From: Embleya scabrispora
GTDB lineage: Bacteria; Actinomycetota; Actinomycetes; Streptomycetales; Streptomycetaceae
Direction of reading: 5' to 3'
DNA: 64,000 nt
NCBI RefSeq assembly: GCF_002024165.1
Contig: NZ_MWQN01000001.1
Location: 6,820,001-6,884,000, forward strand
Below the pieces are notes generated by a model. The model was not told the origin of the DNA and ran no database searches. It saw only the letters and a list, made by a program, of their open reading frames with translations. Shown piece after piece: positions 1 to 7,566 of the stretch. A program made the translations under genes and the position numbers. The stretch's first letter is position 1, and each line of letters opens with the position of its first letter.

Positions 1-2
1 CC

Positions 3-959
3 CAGGCCCTGGTGGAGACGGTCAGCCTGGTGGTGTTCCTGCTGGTGCTGCGCCGACTGCCCAGCCGCTTCCACGACACCACCCGGCCCGTGCGCCGCGC
101 CGTGCACATCGTGATCGCGGTGCTGACCGGCGGCGTGCTCGCGAGCGTCGCGGTGTCGGCGTTCGCCGCGCGGACCCGGCCCCCGGTGTCCGACGTGTTC
201 GCCGCCGCGGCCGAGGAGGCCGGGGGCAAGGAGATCGTCAGCGTGCTGCTCGTGGACATCCGGGCCTGGGACACGATGGGCGAGATCGCGGTGCTCGCGG
301 TCGCCGCGATCGGGGTGACCAGTCTGATCTTCGTGCGCCGGACCCGGGAGTTGCCCCGACTCGCCGACCGCGCCCCCGACGCGCCGCCGCTGCCCGGAGG
401 CGGCGACGACACGCATCCGGGGCACGAACCCGAGCCGGAGCCCGAACCGGCAGGCCGACTCGTCGCCGCCCGCACGCTCGCCCCCGGGCGGCGCACGGTC
501 CTGTTCGAGGTGGTCGCCCGGGTGGCCTTCCCGACCGTACTCGTGCTCTCCCTCTACTTCCTGTTCAGCGGCCACTCCACGCCGGGCGGCGGCTTCGCGG
601 GCGGGATCACCGCCGGACTCGCGCTCCTGGTGCGCTACCTCGCGGGCGGCCGGTACGAGCTGGCCGAAGCCGCGCCGCTGCCCGCCGGGCGGCTCCTGGG
701 CACCGGCCTGGTGGTCTCCGCCGGCGCCGCCCTGATCGGCCTGATCGTCGGCGGCGCGCCGCTGCGCAGCACCGTGCTCGACGCCGATCTGCCGGTGTTC
801 GGCGGCGTGCACATCGCGACCTCCGTGTTCTTCGACATCGGCGTCTACCTCCTCGTGGTCGGCCTCGTGCAGGACGTACTGAGCGCATTGGGCGCGGAGT
901 TGGACCGGCGCATCGAACAGACCCGCGACCCCGACGCCGAACGGACGGTGATCGTATGA
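3..959 (+). CDS. mnhA: Na+/H+ antiporter MnhA/MrpA C-terminal part with MnhB domain (5' truncated by window)
   Basis: The reading frame is open from the window edge, so the N-terminal NuoL-like ion-translocating part lies outside. The visible part has hydrophobic helices, an acidic Pro/Glu-rich linker (around 370-460 nt) and a final MnhB-type membrane domain beginning GRRTVLFEVVARVAFPTVLV and containing the GHSTPGGGFAGG motif typical of MnhB. This matches the fused A+B subunit found in many actinomycetes. In the Mrp complex this subunit takes part in Na+ (or K+) export coupled to H+ uptake at the cytoplasmic membrane. Its TGA overlaps the ATG of mnhC (ATGA), indicating translational coupling. 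Operon membership makes the call firm; the exact A/B boundary is inferred. Confidence 0.9.
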   Translation, partial: QALVETVSLVVFLLVLRRLPSRFHDTTRPVRRAVHIVIAVLTGGVLASVAVSAFAARTRPPVSDVFAAAAEEAGGKEIVSVLLVDIRAWDTMGEIAVLAVAAIGVTSLIFVRRTRELPRLADRAPDAPPLPGGGDDTHPGHEPEPEPEPAGRLVAARTLAPGRRTVLFEVVARVAFPTVLVLSLYFLFSGHSTPGGGFAGGITAGLALLVRYLAGGRYELAEAAPLPAGRLLGTGLVVSAGAALIGLIVGGAPLRSTVLDADLPVFGGVHIATSVFFDIGVYLLVVGLVQDVLSALGAELDRRIEQTRDPDAERTVIV

Positions 960-1780
960 AAAGCCCCACCCTGATCCTGGTGCTCACCGCGGCGGTCCTG
1001 GTCGGCGTCGGGGTGTACCTGATCCTCGAACGCAGCCTCACCCGCGTACTCCTCGGCGTGGTGCTGATCGGCAACGGAGCCAACCTGATCGTGCTCTGCG
1101 GCGGCGGCCGCGCGGGCGGCGCGCCGGTGATCGGCGTGACGCCCCCGGGCCGGATGAACGACCCGCTGCCGCAGGCGATGGTGCTGACCGCGATCGTGAT
1201 CACCCTCGCGGTGACCGCGTTCGTGTTGTCGATGGCGCATCGGCACTGGGAGTTGACCGGGACCGACGAGATCCAGGACGACGCCGAGGACCTGCGCGTG
1301 GTGCGCCGCGCCGAACGCGGCGACCTGCGGGCCGAACACCGGCGACTGCGGCGCGAGTTGCGCGAGCAGACGGCGGCGCGGCGGGCGGTGGTGCGCAGGC
1401 TCGCGGTCGAGGCGCGGGCCGGCTACGCGGCCGAGTGCCGGCGGCTCGGCGTGGACGAGCGCGGGCACGGCGGGCGGCCCGAGGAGCAGCGGATCGCCCG
1501 CGAGCGGCGCGCCGAGCTGCGCCTGCGGCTGCGGGGGATCGAGTCCGAACACCGGGTCCAGCAGCGCGAGTTGCGCAGCCGCTTCCGGGCCGCGCGGCGC
1601 GAGTTGAACCGGCAGGCGCGGGCCGAGCGGGCGGCCGTGGCGCGGGCGGACGGCGTGGTGGACGCGGTGCCGGACACCGAGTTTCCGCGCGGGGCCACCG
1701 CGATCGGGTCCGGCCACGGTGCGACGGCGTTCCGGGCGGGCGGGGGCGGCGACCAGGTCGGGAACGAGCCGCTCCGATGA
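956..1780 (+). CDS. mnhC: Na+/H+ antiporter subunit MnhC with long Arg-rich C-terminal extension
   Basis: The first ~110 residues are a normal NuoK-like MnhC subunit with three membrane helices, including GVYLILERSLTRVLLGVVLI and DPLPQAMVLTAIVITLAVTA. From about residue 120 to 274 the protein continues as a highly charged Arg/Glu/Ala-rich stretch with repeated RRELR/ARRELNRQARAERAA patterns, probably helical or coiled-coil and cytoplasmic. Typical MnhC proteins end soon after the third helix, so this protein is about twice the usual size. Coding is real across the extension: the frame stays open and ends in an ATGA overlap with mnhD. The role of the tail is unknown. Confidence 0.88.
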   Translation: MKSPTLILVLTAAVLVGVGVYLILERSLTRVLLGVVLIGNGANLIVLCGGGRAGGAPVIGVTPPGRMNDPLPQAMVLTAIVITLAVTAFVLSMAHRHWELTGTDEIQDDAEDLRVVRRAERGDLRAEHRRLRRELREQTAARRAVVRRLAVEARAGYAAECRRLGVDERGHGGRPEEQRIARERRAELRLRLRGIESEHRVQQRELRSRFRAARRELNRQARAERAAVARADGVVDAVPDTEFPRGATAIGSGHGATAFRAGGGGDQVGNEPLR

Positions 1781-3348
1781 ATTCCCTGGTCCCGCTGCCC
1801 GTGCTGCTGCCGCTGTTCGGCGCGGGCCTCAAGCTGGCCATCGGCGGCCGGCTGCCGCGGGGCCAGCGGGTGATCAGCGTCGGCGTGTTGACCGCCGTAC
1901 TCGGCGTGGCCGTCGCGCTGCTCGTGTCGGCCGACCGGAACGGTCCGGTGGTGGCGCGGATGGCCGGCTGGCCCGCGCCGACCGGCATCGTGCTGGTGGC
2001 GGACCGGCTCTCCGCGCTGATGCTGGGAGTCTCCTGCGCGGTCACCCTGGGCGTGCTGATCTACTCCATCGGCCAGGGACGCGCGGACGCGGACGAGGCC
2101 ACGCCCCTGTCGGTGTTCCACCCCACCTACCTGATCCTGGTCGCCGGCGTGGCCGACGCGTTCCTGGCGGGCGACCTGTTCAACCTGTACGTGGGCTTCG
2201 AGGTGCTGCTCGCGGCCAGCTACGTGTTGTTGACCGTCGGCGGCACCGCCGCGCGGGTGCGCGCGGGCGCCGGCTATGTGGTGGTGGGCCTGCTGTCCTC
2301 GCTGGTGTTCCTGGCCGCGATCGCGATGGTGTACGCGGCCACGGGCACGGTCAATCTGGCCCAGCTGGCGATCCGGCTGCCCGAGGTGGACCCCGGGGTG
2401 CGGCTGGTCCTGGAATCGATACTGCTGATCGGATTCGGGGTCAAGGCGGCGGTGTTCCCGCTGTCCGCGTGGTTGCCCGACGCGTACCCGACCGCTCCCG
2501 CGCCGGTCACCGCGGTGTTCGCCGGACTGCTGACCAAGGTCGGGGTGTACGCGATCATCCGGGTGCAGACGCTGCTGTTCCCGGACGGGCGGATGCGCGA
2601 ACTGCTGCTCGTGGTCGCCGCGGCGACGATGATCGTGGGCATCCTGGGCGCGATCGTGCAGAGCGACCTGAACCGGTTGTTGTCGTTCACGCTGATCAGC
2701 CACATCGGCTACATGGTGTTCGGGATCGCCCTCGCCAGTGCCGCGGGCCTGGCCGGGGCGGTGTTCTACGCGGTTCACCACATCACCGTGCAGACCTCGC
2801 TGTTCCTGGTCGCCGGGCTGATCGAGCGGCGCGGCGGAAGCACCGACCTGGGCCGGCTCGGCGGTCTGGCCCGGATGTCACCGGTGCTCGCGGTGTTGTT
2901 CTTCGTGCCCGCGATGAACCTCGGCGGGATTCCGCCGCTGTCCGGATTCCTGGGCAAGTGGCTGCTGTTGCGCGCGGGCGCGGAGTTCGGCACGGTCACT
3001 TCGTACGTGCTGATCGGCGCGGCGGTGGCGACCAGCCTGCTCACGCTGTACGCGATGGCCCGGGTGTGGGGGCAGGTGTTCGGCGGAACGAGCGACCACT
3101 CGGGGGCGACCGCCTACTCCTCGGGCGCGAGCCTGAGCGGGCGCGACGTCGCGGCGACCACGAGTGTGCTGCCGCGCGCGATGACGCTGGCGACGTTTGC
3201 GCTGGTCGCGGTGGGGGTGGCCTTCACCGTGTGGGCCGGCCCGCTGGTCGCGCTGGCCGATCGTACGGGGGCCGAACTGGTCGGCCGCACCGCCTATGTC
3301 GACGCCGTCCCGCTGCCGGGCGGCGTGCACCGCGGCGGAGGCCGATGA
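1777..3348 (+). CDS. mnhD: Na+/H+ antiporter subunit MnhD (NuoM/N-like)
   Basis: 523 residues, a polytopic protein of the proton-translocating NuoL/M/N family. Recognisable parts are a conserved Glu in FNLYVGFEVLLAASYVLL, a Lys in LIGFGVKAAVFPLSAWLPDA with the PTAPAPVTAVFAGLLTKVGV region, and LNRLLSFTLISHIGYMVFG. These are the residues and helices used for ion translocation in this family. The ATG overlaps the mnhC stop (ATGA) and the TGA overlaps the mnhE start. A much longer in-frame extension upstream exists but would overlap mnhC completely, so ATG 1777 is chosen. Confidence 0.93.
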   Translation: MNSLVPLPVLLPLFGAGLKLAIGGRLPRGQRVISVGVLTAVLGVAVALLVSADRNGPVVARMAGWPAPTGIVLVADRLSALMLGVSCAVTLGVLIYSIGQGRADADEATPLSVFHPTYLILVAGVADAFLAGDLFNLYVGFEVLLAASYVLLTVGGTAARVRAGAGYVVVGLLSSLVFLAAIAMVYAATGTVNLAQLAIRLPEVDPGVRLVLESILLIGFGVKAAVFPLSAWLPDAYPTAPAPVTAVFAGLLTKVGVYAIIRVQTLLFPDGRMRELLLVVAAATMIVGILGAIVQSDLNRLLSFTLISHIGYMVFGIALASAAGLAGAVFYAVHHITVQTSLFLVAGLIERRGGSTDLGRLGGLARMSPVLAVLFFVPAMNLGGIPPLSGFLGKWLLLRAGAEFGTVTSYVLIGAAVATSLLTLYAMARVWGQVFGGTSDHSGATAYSSGASLSGRDVAATTSVLPRAMTLATFALVAVGVAFTVWAGPLVALADRTGAELVGRTAYVDAVPLPGGVHRGGGR

Positions 3349-3929
3349 ACGCCGGCCGGGTCGACGCCGTGCGCCGGCGGCGTATCCCACCGCTGCTCGT
3401 GCTGTGGCTGACCGCCGTGTGGGTGGCGCTGTGGGGCACCCTGACGGTGGCCAACGTGCTCACCGGGGTGGTGTCCGCGGTGCTCATGCTCGTTCTGCTG
3501 CCGCTGTCGCCGGCGCGGGATCGACTCGCCTTCCGGCCCTGGGGGTTGGTGCGCTTCGTGCTGCGCTTCGTGCTCGACCTCGTGGTGTCCTCGCTGCGGG
3601 TCGCGTGGCAGGCGCTGTGGCCGGGGAGGTTGCCGCGCAATTCGGTGCTCGCGGTGGAACTGGCGCCGCGCTCCGACCTGTTGCTCACCCTCACCGTGCT
3701 GGCCCTGAACGTGCTGCCGGGCAGCATCGTGATCGAGATCGGTCGGGGCCGGCAGACCACGCTGTTCATCCACGCGCTCGGCGCCGACACACCGGCGGCG
3801 GTGGCGGCGGCCCGCCGCGCGGTGGTGCGGTTGGCGGCCCGGGTGGTCGGCGCGTTCGGGACCCGCGCGGACCGCGCCGGCCTGGAGGATCCGTCCCTGT
3901 CCGCTCGAACTCCCGAGGAGCACCCATGA
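3345..3929 (+). CDS. mnhE: Na+/H+ antiporter subunit MnhE
   Basis: 194 residues: two or three N-terminal membrane helices (LLVLWLTAVWVALWGTL, VVSAVLMLVLLPL) followed by a cytoplasmic domain with LTLTVLALNVLPGSIVIEI and LFIHALG, the hallmark segments of MnhE. It is a structural subunit of the Mrp antiporter. The start overlaps the mnhD stop and the stop overlaps the mnhF start, so D, E and F are translationally coupled. Confidence 0.9.
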   Translation: MNAGRVDAVRRRRIPPLLVLWLTAVWVALWGTLTVANVLTGVVSAVLMLVLLPLSPARDRLAFRPWGLVRFVLRFVLDLVVSSLRVAWQALWPGRLPRNSVLAVELAPRSDLLLTLTVLALNVLPGSIVIEIGRGRQTTLFIHALGADTPAAVAAARRAVVRLAARVVGAFGTRADRAGLEDPSLSARTPEEHP

Positions 3930-4204
3930 ATCCACTCGTCGGCGGCGCCGTGCTCGTGCTGCTCGGCTCGGCCGCGCTGATGGCGCTGATCCGATTGGTG
4001 CGCGGGCCGTCCACGCTGGACCGGGCGGTGGCGGTGGACATGCTGCTCGCGGTGATGTTGGCCGCGATCGCGGCCGAGGCAACGCTGAACCGGCACACCA
4101 CCACCGTCCCGGTGCTGCTCGCGCTCGCCCTGGTCGGCTTCCTGGGCTCGGTGTCGATCGTGCGCTTCTCCGCCCGGGAGAGGAACCGACGTGCGCGTGG
4201 GTGA
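3926..4204 (+). CDS. mnhF: Na+/H+ antiporter subunit MnhF
   Basis: 92 residues with three predicted membrane helices and the family signature LIRLVRGPSTLDRAVAVDML. Length agrees with MnhF (about 90 residues). The start forms an ATGA overlap with mnhE, and the 3' end overlaps mnhG by 14 nt. Confidence 0.92.
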   Translation: MNPLVGGAVLVLLGSAALMALIRLVRGPSTLDRAVAVDMLLAVMLAAIAAEATLNRHTTTVPVLLALALVGFLGSVSIVRFSARERNRRARG

Positions 4205-4541
4205 GTTCGCCGACGGCGCGGCGGTGGGCTGCCTGCTCGCGGGCTGCGCGCTCGCCTTCGTCGCGGGAGTGGGCCTGTTGCGCTTCCCGGACACCCTGTC
4301 GCGGATGCACACCGTGGCCAAGCCGCAGGTGCTCGGGCTGCTCCTGGTCACCCTCGGACTCGGCCTGCGGCTGCGCAGCGGGATCGACGTCGGGATGCTG
4401 GTGATGGTGGCGTTCTTCCAACTGACCACGGTCCCGGTGGCCACCCACCTGGTGGGCCACGCGGTATACCGCCTGCCGCACCTGCCGACGGGCGACCTCG
4501 TCGTCGACGAACTGGCGGACCACCCCGACCCGGCGGGTTGA
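4191..4541 (+). CDS. mnhG: Na+/H+ antiporter subunit MnhG
   Basis: 116 residues with three helices and the MnhG motif GLLRFPDTLSRMHTVAKPQVLG followed by helical segments. GTG start at 4191, overlapping mnhF. This is the last gene of the antiporter operon. The short C-terminal tail after VATHLVGHAVYR is typical. Confidence 0.92.
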   Translation: MRVGEFADGAAVGCLLAGCALAFVAGVGLLRFPDTLSRMHTVAKPQVLGLLLVTLGLGLRLRSGIDVGMLVMVAFFQLTTVPVATHLVGHAVYRLPHLPTGDLVVDELADHPDPAG

Positions 4542-4690
4542 TCCGGACGGTGCCCCGGCGGTGTCGTGCGGTCGGATGATCGACGGATGCTCGCGTTTCA
4601 CTCCGATGGCCGGGGTTGGTGCGTCGGTTCGGTGGATACCCGGGACGAGACAACCGTGCCGGGCGCCGCCATCCGAGAAAGGAATCCACG

Positions 4691-4756
4691 ATGAATCCCG
4701 AACCCCGCGAGGCAGCCGGCCGGTCCGGGTCCGATCCTGCCCCGAACGGCGGTTGA
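4691..4756 (+). CDS. Possible 21-residue leader peptide ahead of the CbiX-like gene
   Basis: A 21-codon frame, ATG 4691 to TGA 4754-4756, is preceded by a good ribosome binding site (GAAAGGA, about 7 nt upstream). It stops 3 nt before the GTG of the chelatase gene, which has no good binding site of its own. The arrangement suggests translational coupling. The peptide (MNPEPREAAGRSGSDPAPNGG) shows no known motif. It could instead mark a longer chelatase N-terminus lost by frameshift. Confidence 0.4.
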   Translation: MNPEPREAAGRSGSDPAPNGG

Positions 4757-4759
4757 GTC

Positions 4760-5494
4760 GTGGCGGAGCGGGTGGCGGTGGTGGCGGTCGGCGGGCACGA
4801 GAGCGCGCACGGCGCGGCGTTGCCGGGACTGCTCGGCCCCGAGGTGACCTCGGTGGCCGTCGGCCGGCAGACGCACCGGGCGGTGTCGGCCCTGCTGGGC
4901 GGCGGGGCGGAGCGGGTGTGTGTGGTGCCGATGACGCTGGGCCGGGACGCCGGGCTGGTCGGGCAGACCGCGCGGACGCTGCGTGCGCTGCCGGCGGCGG
5001 AGCGCTCGCGGGTGGTGCTCGGCCGGCCGTTCGGCGCCGCCGGGCAGTTGATCGGGTGGTTGCGCGCGGCGGCGGCGCGGGTGCCCGCGCGGGCGGCGAT
5101 CCTGGTCACCGCGCCGGCGGGGGAACCGGACGAGGACGCGGAACTGTACCGGCTGGCCCGGCTGGTGTGGCAGTACGGCACCCACCGGATCGTCGAGGTC
5201 GCGCTGATCGGCGGCGACCCGGACCTGGGCCGGGCCCTGGAGCGCTGCCGCGTGCTCGGCGCGGCCCGTACCGTCGCGATCCCCGCCTCGTTCGTGCTGC
5301 CGGCGGTGCCCGGCGTGGCCCCGCTGCTGTCGCAGGCGACAGCGGCCGGCATCCTCGCCGCCCGGGTCGGCCGGGCCCTGGAGCGCTTCGACACACACCC
5401 CGCCGACGGCCTCGTCGCCGCCGACCGGTGTCTCCTCGACGAGGCGCCCGATCACGAGGCGGTGTCCGCCGCCGCACGCTTCCCGGTGGCCTGA
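4760..5494 (+). CDS. CbiX/SirB-type cobalt or iron chelatase-like protein
   Basis: 244 residues resembling class II chelatases (CbiX/sirohydrochlorin chelatase). The N-terminus VAVVAVGGHESAHG has a glycine/histidine motif near residues 10-16 similar to the metal-binding start of CbiX. A second half (AAILVTAPAGEPDEDAELYR through VEVALIGG) repeats the fold, as expected for a two-lobed chelatase. Such enzymes insert Co2+ or Fe2+ into tetrapyrroles. No other cobalamin or siroheme gene is nearby and no B12 riboswitch is visible, so substrate and role are inferred. It converges on the Nudix gene 10 nt away. Confidence 0.65.
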   Translation: MAERVAVVAVGGHESAHGAALPGLLGPEVTSVAVGRQTHRAVSALLGGGAERVCVVPMTLGRDAGLVGQTARTLRALPAAERSRVVLGRPFGAAGQLIGWLRAAAARVPARAAILVTAPAGEPDEDAELYRLARLVWQYGTHRIVEVALIGGDPDLGRALERCRVLGAARTVAIPASFVLPAVPGVAPLLSQATAAGILAARVGRALERFDTHPADGLVAADRCLLDEAPDHEAVSAAARFPVA

Positions 5495-5504
5495 CCGAGG
5501 GCGG

Positions 5505-5966
5505 TTACCGCGCCGATCCGGCCGAGGCGGAGTGGGTGCGGAAGAGGGCGAGGGTGGCCGGGCACTGGGAGTGCAGGGGGGTGGGCGGGGCGTCGGGGGA
5601 GAACCAGGCCAGGGCGTCGAACTTGTGGGGTTCGCCGATGATCGCCCGCTGCGGGTCGACGCGGACCGCGAAGACGACCGCGACCCAGTGCGACGCGATC
5701 GGGTCGCCGCGCAGGACGTTGCGGGCGCCCAGCGGCTCGATGGACAGCGGCTCGGTGCCGTACTCCTCGCGCACCTCGCGGGTGACCGCCTCCTCGAACG
5801 TCTCGCCCCACTCCAGCGCGCCGGCGCCGGTGTCCCACGTGCCCGGCTCGTCCCGGGCGGCGGCCGCCCGGCGGGCCAACAGCACCCGCCCGACGCCGTC
5901 GTGGCAGACGAAGACGCAGGACACCGAGGGCCCGGCGGGCCGGTCCCGGCTCCGGTCGGCGGCCAT
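5505..5966 (-). CDS. Nudix hydrolase
   Basis: 153 residues with a complete Nudix box at residues 49-70 (G-x5-E-x7-REVREE-x-G). The preceding WDTGAGALEWGE segment is typical for enzymes acting on nucleoside diphosphate derivatives. Substrate cannot be told. The ATG overlaps the stop of the upstream HAD gene (ATGA), so the two are co-translated and may form a metabolite clean-up pair. Confidence 0.88.
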   Translation of the reverse strand: MAADRSRDRPAGPSVSCVFVCHDGVGRVLLARRAAAARDEPGTWDTGAGALEWGETFEEAVTREVREEYGTEPLSIEPLGARNVLRGDPIASHWVAVVFAVRVDPQRAIIGEPHKFDALAWFSPDAPPTPLHSQCPATLALFRTHSASAGSAR

Positions 5967-6670
5967 CAGAAGTACCGGAGCAGGTCGGGGAACGCCGCCA
6001 GGGTGAGCACCCGTTCGTCGTGCGGGTCCAGATCGCTCTGCTCCAGGACCCAGGTGTGCGCGTTCGGGATGAACACCGCGCCCAGGCCCGCGCCGCGCGC
6101 GGGCAGGATGTCCGACTTGGGGGAGTTGCCGATCATCCACGTGGTTTCCGGCATCAGCCCGTGGGCGCGCACCAGGTCGACGTACGTGTCGACGCCCTTC
6201 TCCGGCACGATGTGCGTGCTGCGGAAGTGGTGGGCCAGCGCGGAGGCGTCGATCTTGCGCTGCTGCTCCTCGGTGTCGCCCTTGGTCAGCAGCATCAGAT
6301 CGTGCCGGGCGCCGAGCGCGGTGAGCGTCTCCACCACGCCGGGCACCAGTTCCATCCGGTCCTCCAGGAGTGCGACCGCCAACGTGTCGATGTGTCGCAG
6401 CTCCTCCTCGGTGGCGGAGCGCGCGTACAGCCGTTCCAGCGTCTCGCCCAGGCTCCGCAGGAACATCTTGCTGCCGTAGCCGTGGGTGATCGCGTTCGCG
6501 GCCTCCACGTCGTCGAGGATCGCCCGGATCTGGGTCCGGTCCAGGGTGGGATGGGCGACCCAGTCGAGGTAGTTCTCGATGACCCGCTCGAACAGGATGT
6601 TGTTCTCCCACAGGGTGTCGTCCGCATCGAAGATCAGGACCTGACGAGGGGAGTCCGCTGTGGTGTGCAT
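5966..6670 (-). CDS. HAD-superfamily hydrolase
   Basis: 234 residues with HAD motif I LIFDADDTLW (nucleophile and acid/base Asp near residues 15 and 17), motif II/III region MLLTKGDTEEQQRKI, and motif IV MIGNSPKSDILPA. A helical cap lies between residues 25 and 105, matching phosphoglycolate-phosphatase-like HADs. First gene of a two-gene unit with the Nudix hydrolase. The substrate is unknown. Confidence 0.87.
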   Translation of the reverse strand: MHTTADSPRQVLIFDADDTLWENNILFERVIENYLDWVAHPTLDRTQIRAILDDVEAANAITHGYGSKMFLRSLGETLERLYARSATEEELRHIDTLAVALLEDRMELVPGVVETLTALGARHDLMLLTKGDTEEQQRKIDASALAHHFRSTHIVPEKGVDTYVDLVRAHGLMPETTWMIGNSPKSDILPARGAGLGAVFIPNAHTWVLEQSDLDPHDERVLTLAAFPDLLRYF

Positions 6671-6738
6671 GGTTCGATTCGTCTCTGTCCGGTCGGCGAT
6701 ACGGCGCCGATCATCCTAGAGCCGGACCCCGCGCACGA

Positions 6739-7566
6739 TCATCGGGTTATCTCCTCGGCCGGCGGATTTCGGACAGTGCTCTCGTTCGGCTCCGCGAGCA
6801 GTTCCCGGGCCCGCTGTGCCGCCGCCGCGGCCAGCCGTTCCAGCTCGCCGGCCGGGATGCCCGGGGCGGGGGCGACGCGCAGCGGCGCGGCGGGTTCGCG
6901 CACCGGCGGCGGGTCGGCCGGGAGGGCGACGAGCGCACGGTACGCCGCGCGCGCCTCGATCCCGGCCGCGTCGCCCGGTTTCGCGGCCGGACGCGGCCGC
7001 CGCGCACGCAACCGCTCCAGCACGGCCGGCTCGTCCCGGCCGCGCATCAGCAACAACACGAACGGGTCCGCGTCCAGCAGCCAGGCCGTCTGATAGCCCA
7101 GTGCGGCGCCGTGCAGACACGGCAACTCCCAATCGGGGCAGTCGCATTCGTGATCCAGCTCGTCCATGCCCGGCAGCAGGGACACGTCCGCGTCCGCGGC
7201 GGCGGCCACCAACTCGCGCGACAACTCCCGCTCCAGGAGCGCGGCCAGGTGCCCGGCCTCGGCGGCCACCTGGTCGAGCAGGCGCTCCCAGCGCGCGTCG
7301 TCCAGCGGTTCGATCCGGACATCGGTGCGGTACGACGTGCCGTCGGCGTCGCACACGCGCGCGGTGATCCGGCCCGGTGCGATCGTGATCGGCCCGACCC
7401 GGCCGGAAACGGCGCACGCGCGGCCCTTGCGCAGCAGCCGGCCGTCCAGCGCGGCGTGTTCGAGGGCTTCCGTCCAGGCGCGGCCCCACCAGGTCCGGCC
7501 CGCGACGCCGTGGGCGGCGCGCGGGGCGAAGGCGGGGAAGGCGCGGGCCGACGCGGCGGCGGTCAT
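6739..7566 (-). CDS. SWIM zinc-finger protein partnered with SNF2 helicase
   Basis: 275 residues. The SWIM motif is visible as CDCPDWELPCLHGAA (CxC...CxH) around residue 140, preceded by the HGVAGRTWWGRAWTEALEH opening common to actinobacterial SWIM proteins. The ATG overlaps the stop of the SNF2-type helicase gene, the usual arrangement of these two families. SWIM domains bind zinc and are thought to mediate DNA or protein contacts, so it probably works with the helicase. The Ala/Pro-rich C-terminus is low complexity. Confidence 0.85.
   Translation of the reverse strand: MTAAASARAFPAFAPRAAHGVAGRTWWGRAWTEALEHAALDGRLLRKGRACAVSGRVGPITIAPGRITARVCDADGTSYRTDVRIEPLDDARWERLLDQVAAEAGHLAALLERELSRELVAAAADADVSLLPGMDELDHECDCPDWELPCLHGAALGYQTAWLLDADPFVLLLMRGRDEPAVLERLRARRPRPAAKPGDAAGIEARAAYRALVALPADPPPVREPAAPLRVAPAPGIPAGELERLAAAAAQRARELLAEPNESTVRNPPAEEITR

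Noticed and set aside
4542..4690. Cobalamin riboswitch ahead of the CbiX-like gene
   Set aside because: The conserved B12-box and core GGTG..GAATCC..CTGNCCCGCAACTGT elements are not present.
6655..6700. tRNA-like T-arm GGTTCGATTC
   Set aside because: It lies at the HAD gene start and no cloverleaf or acceptor stem can be formed around it.
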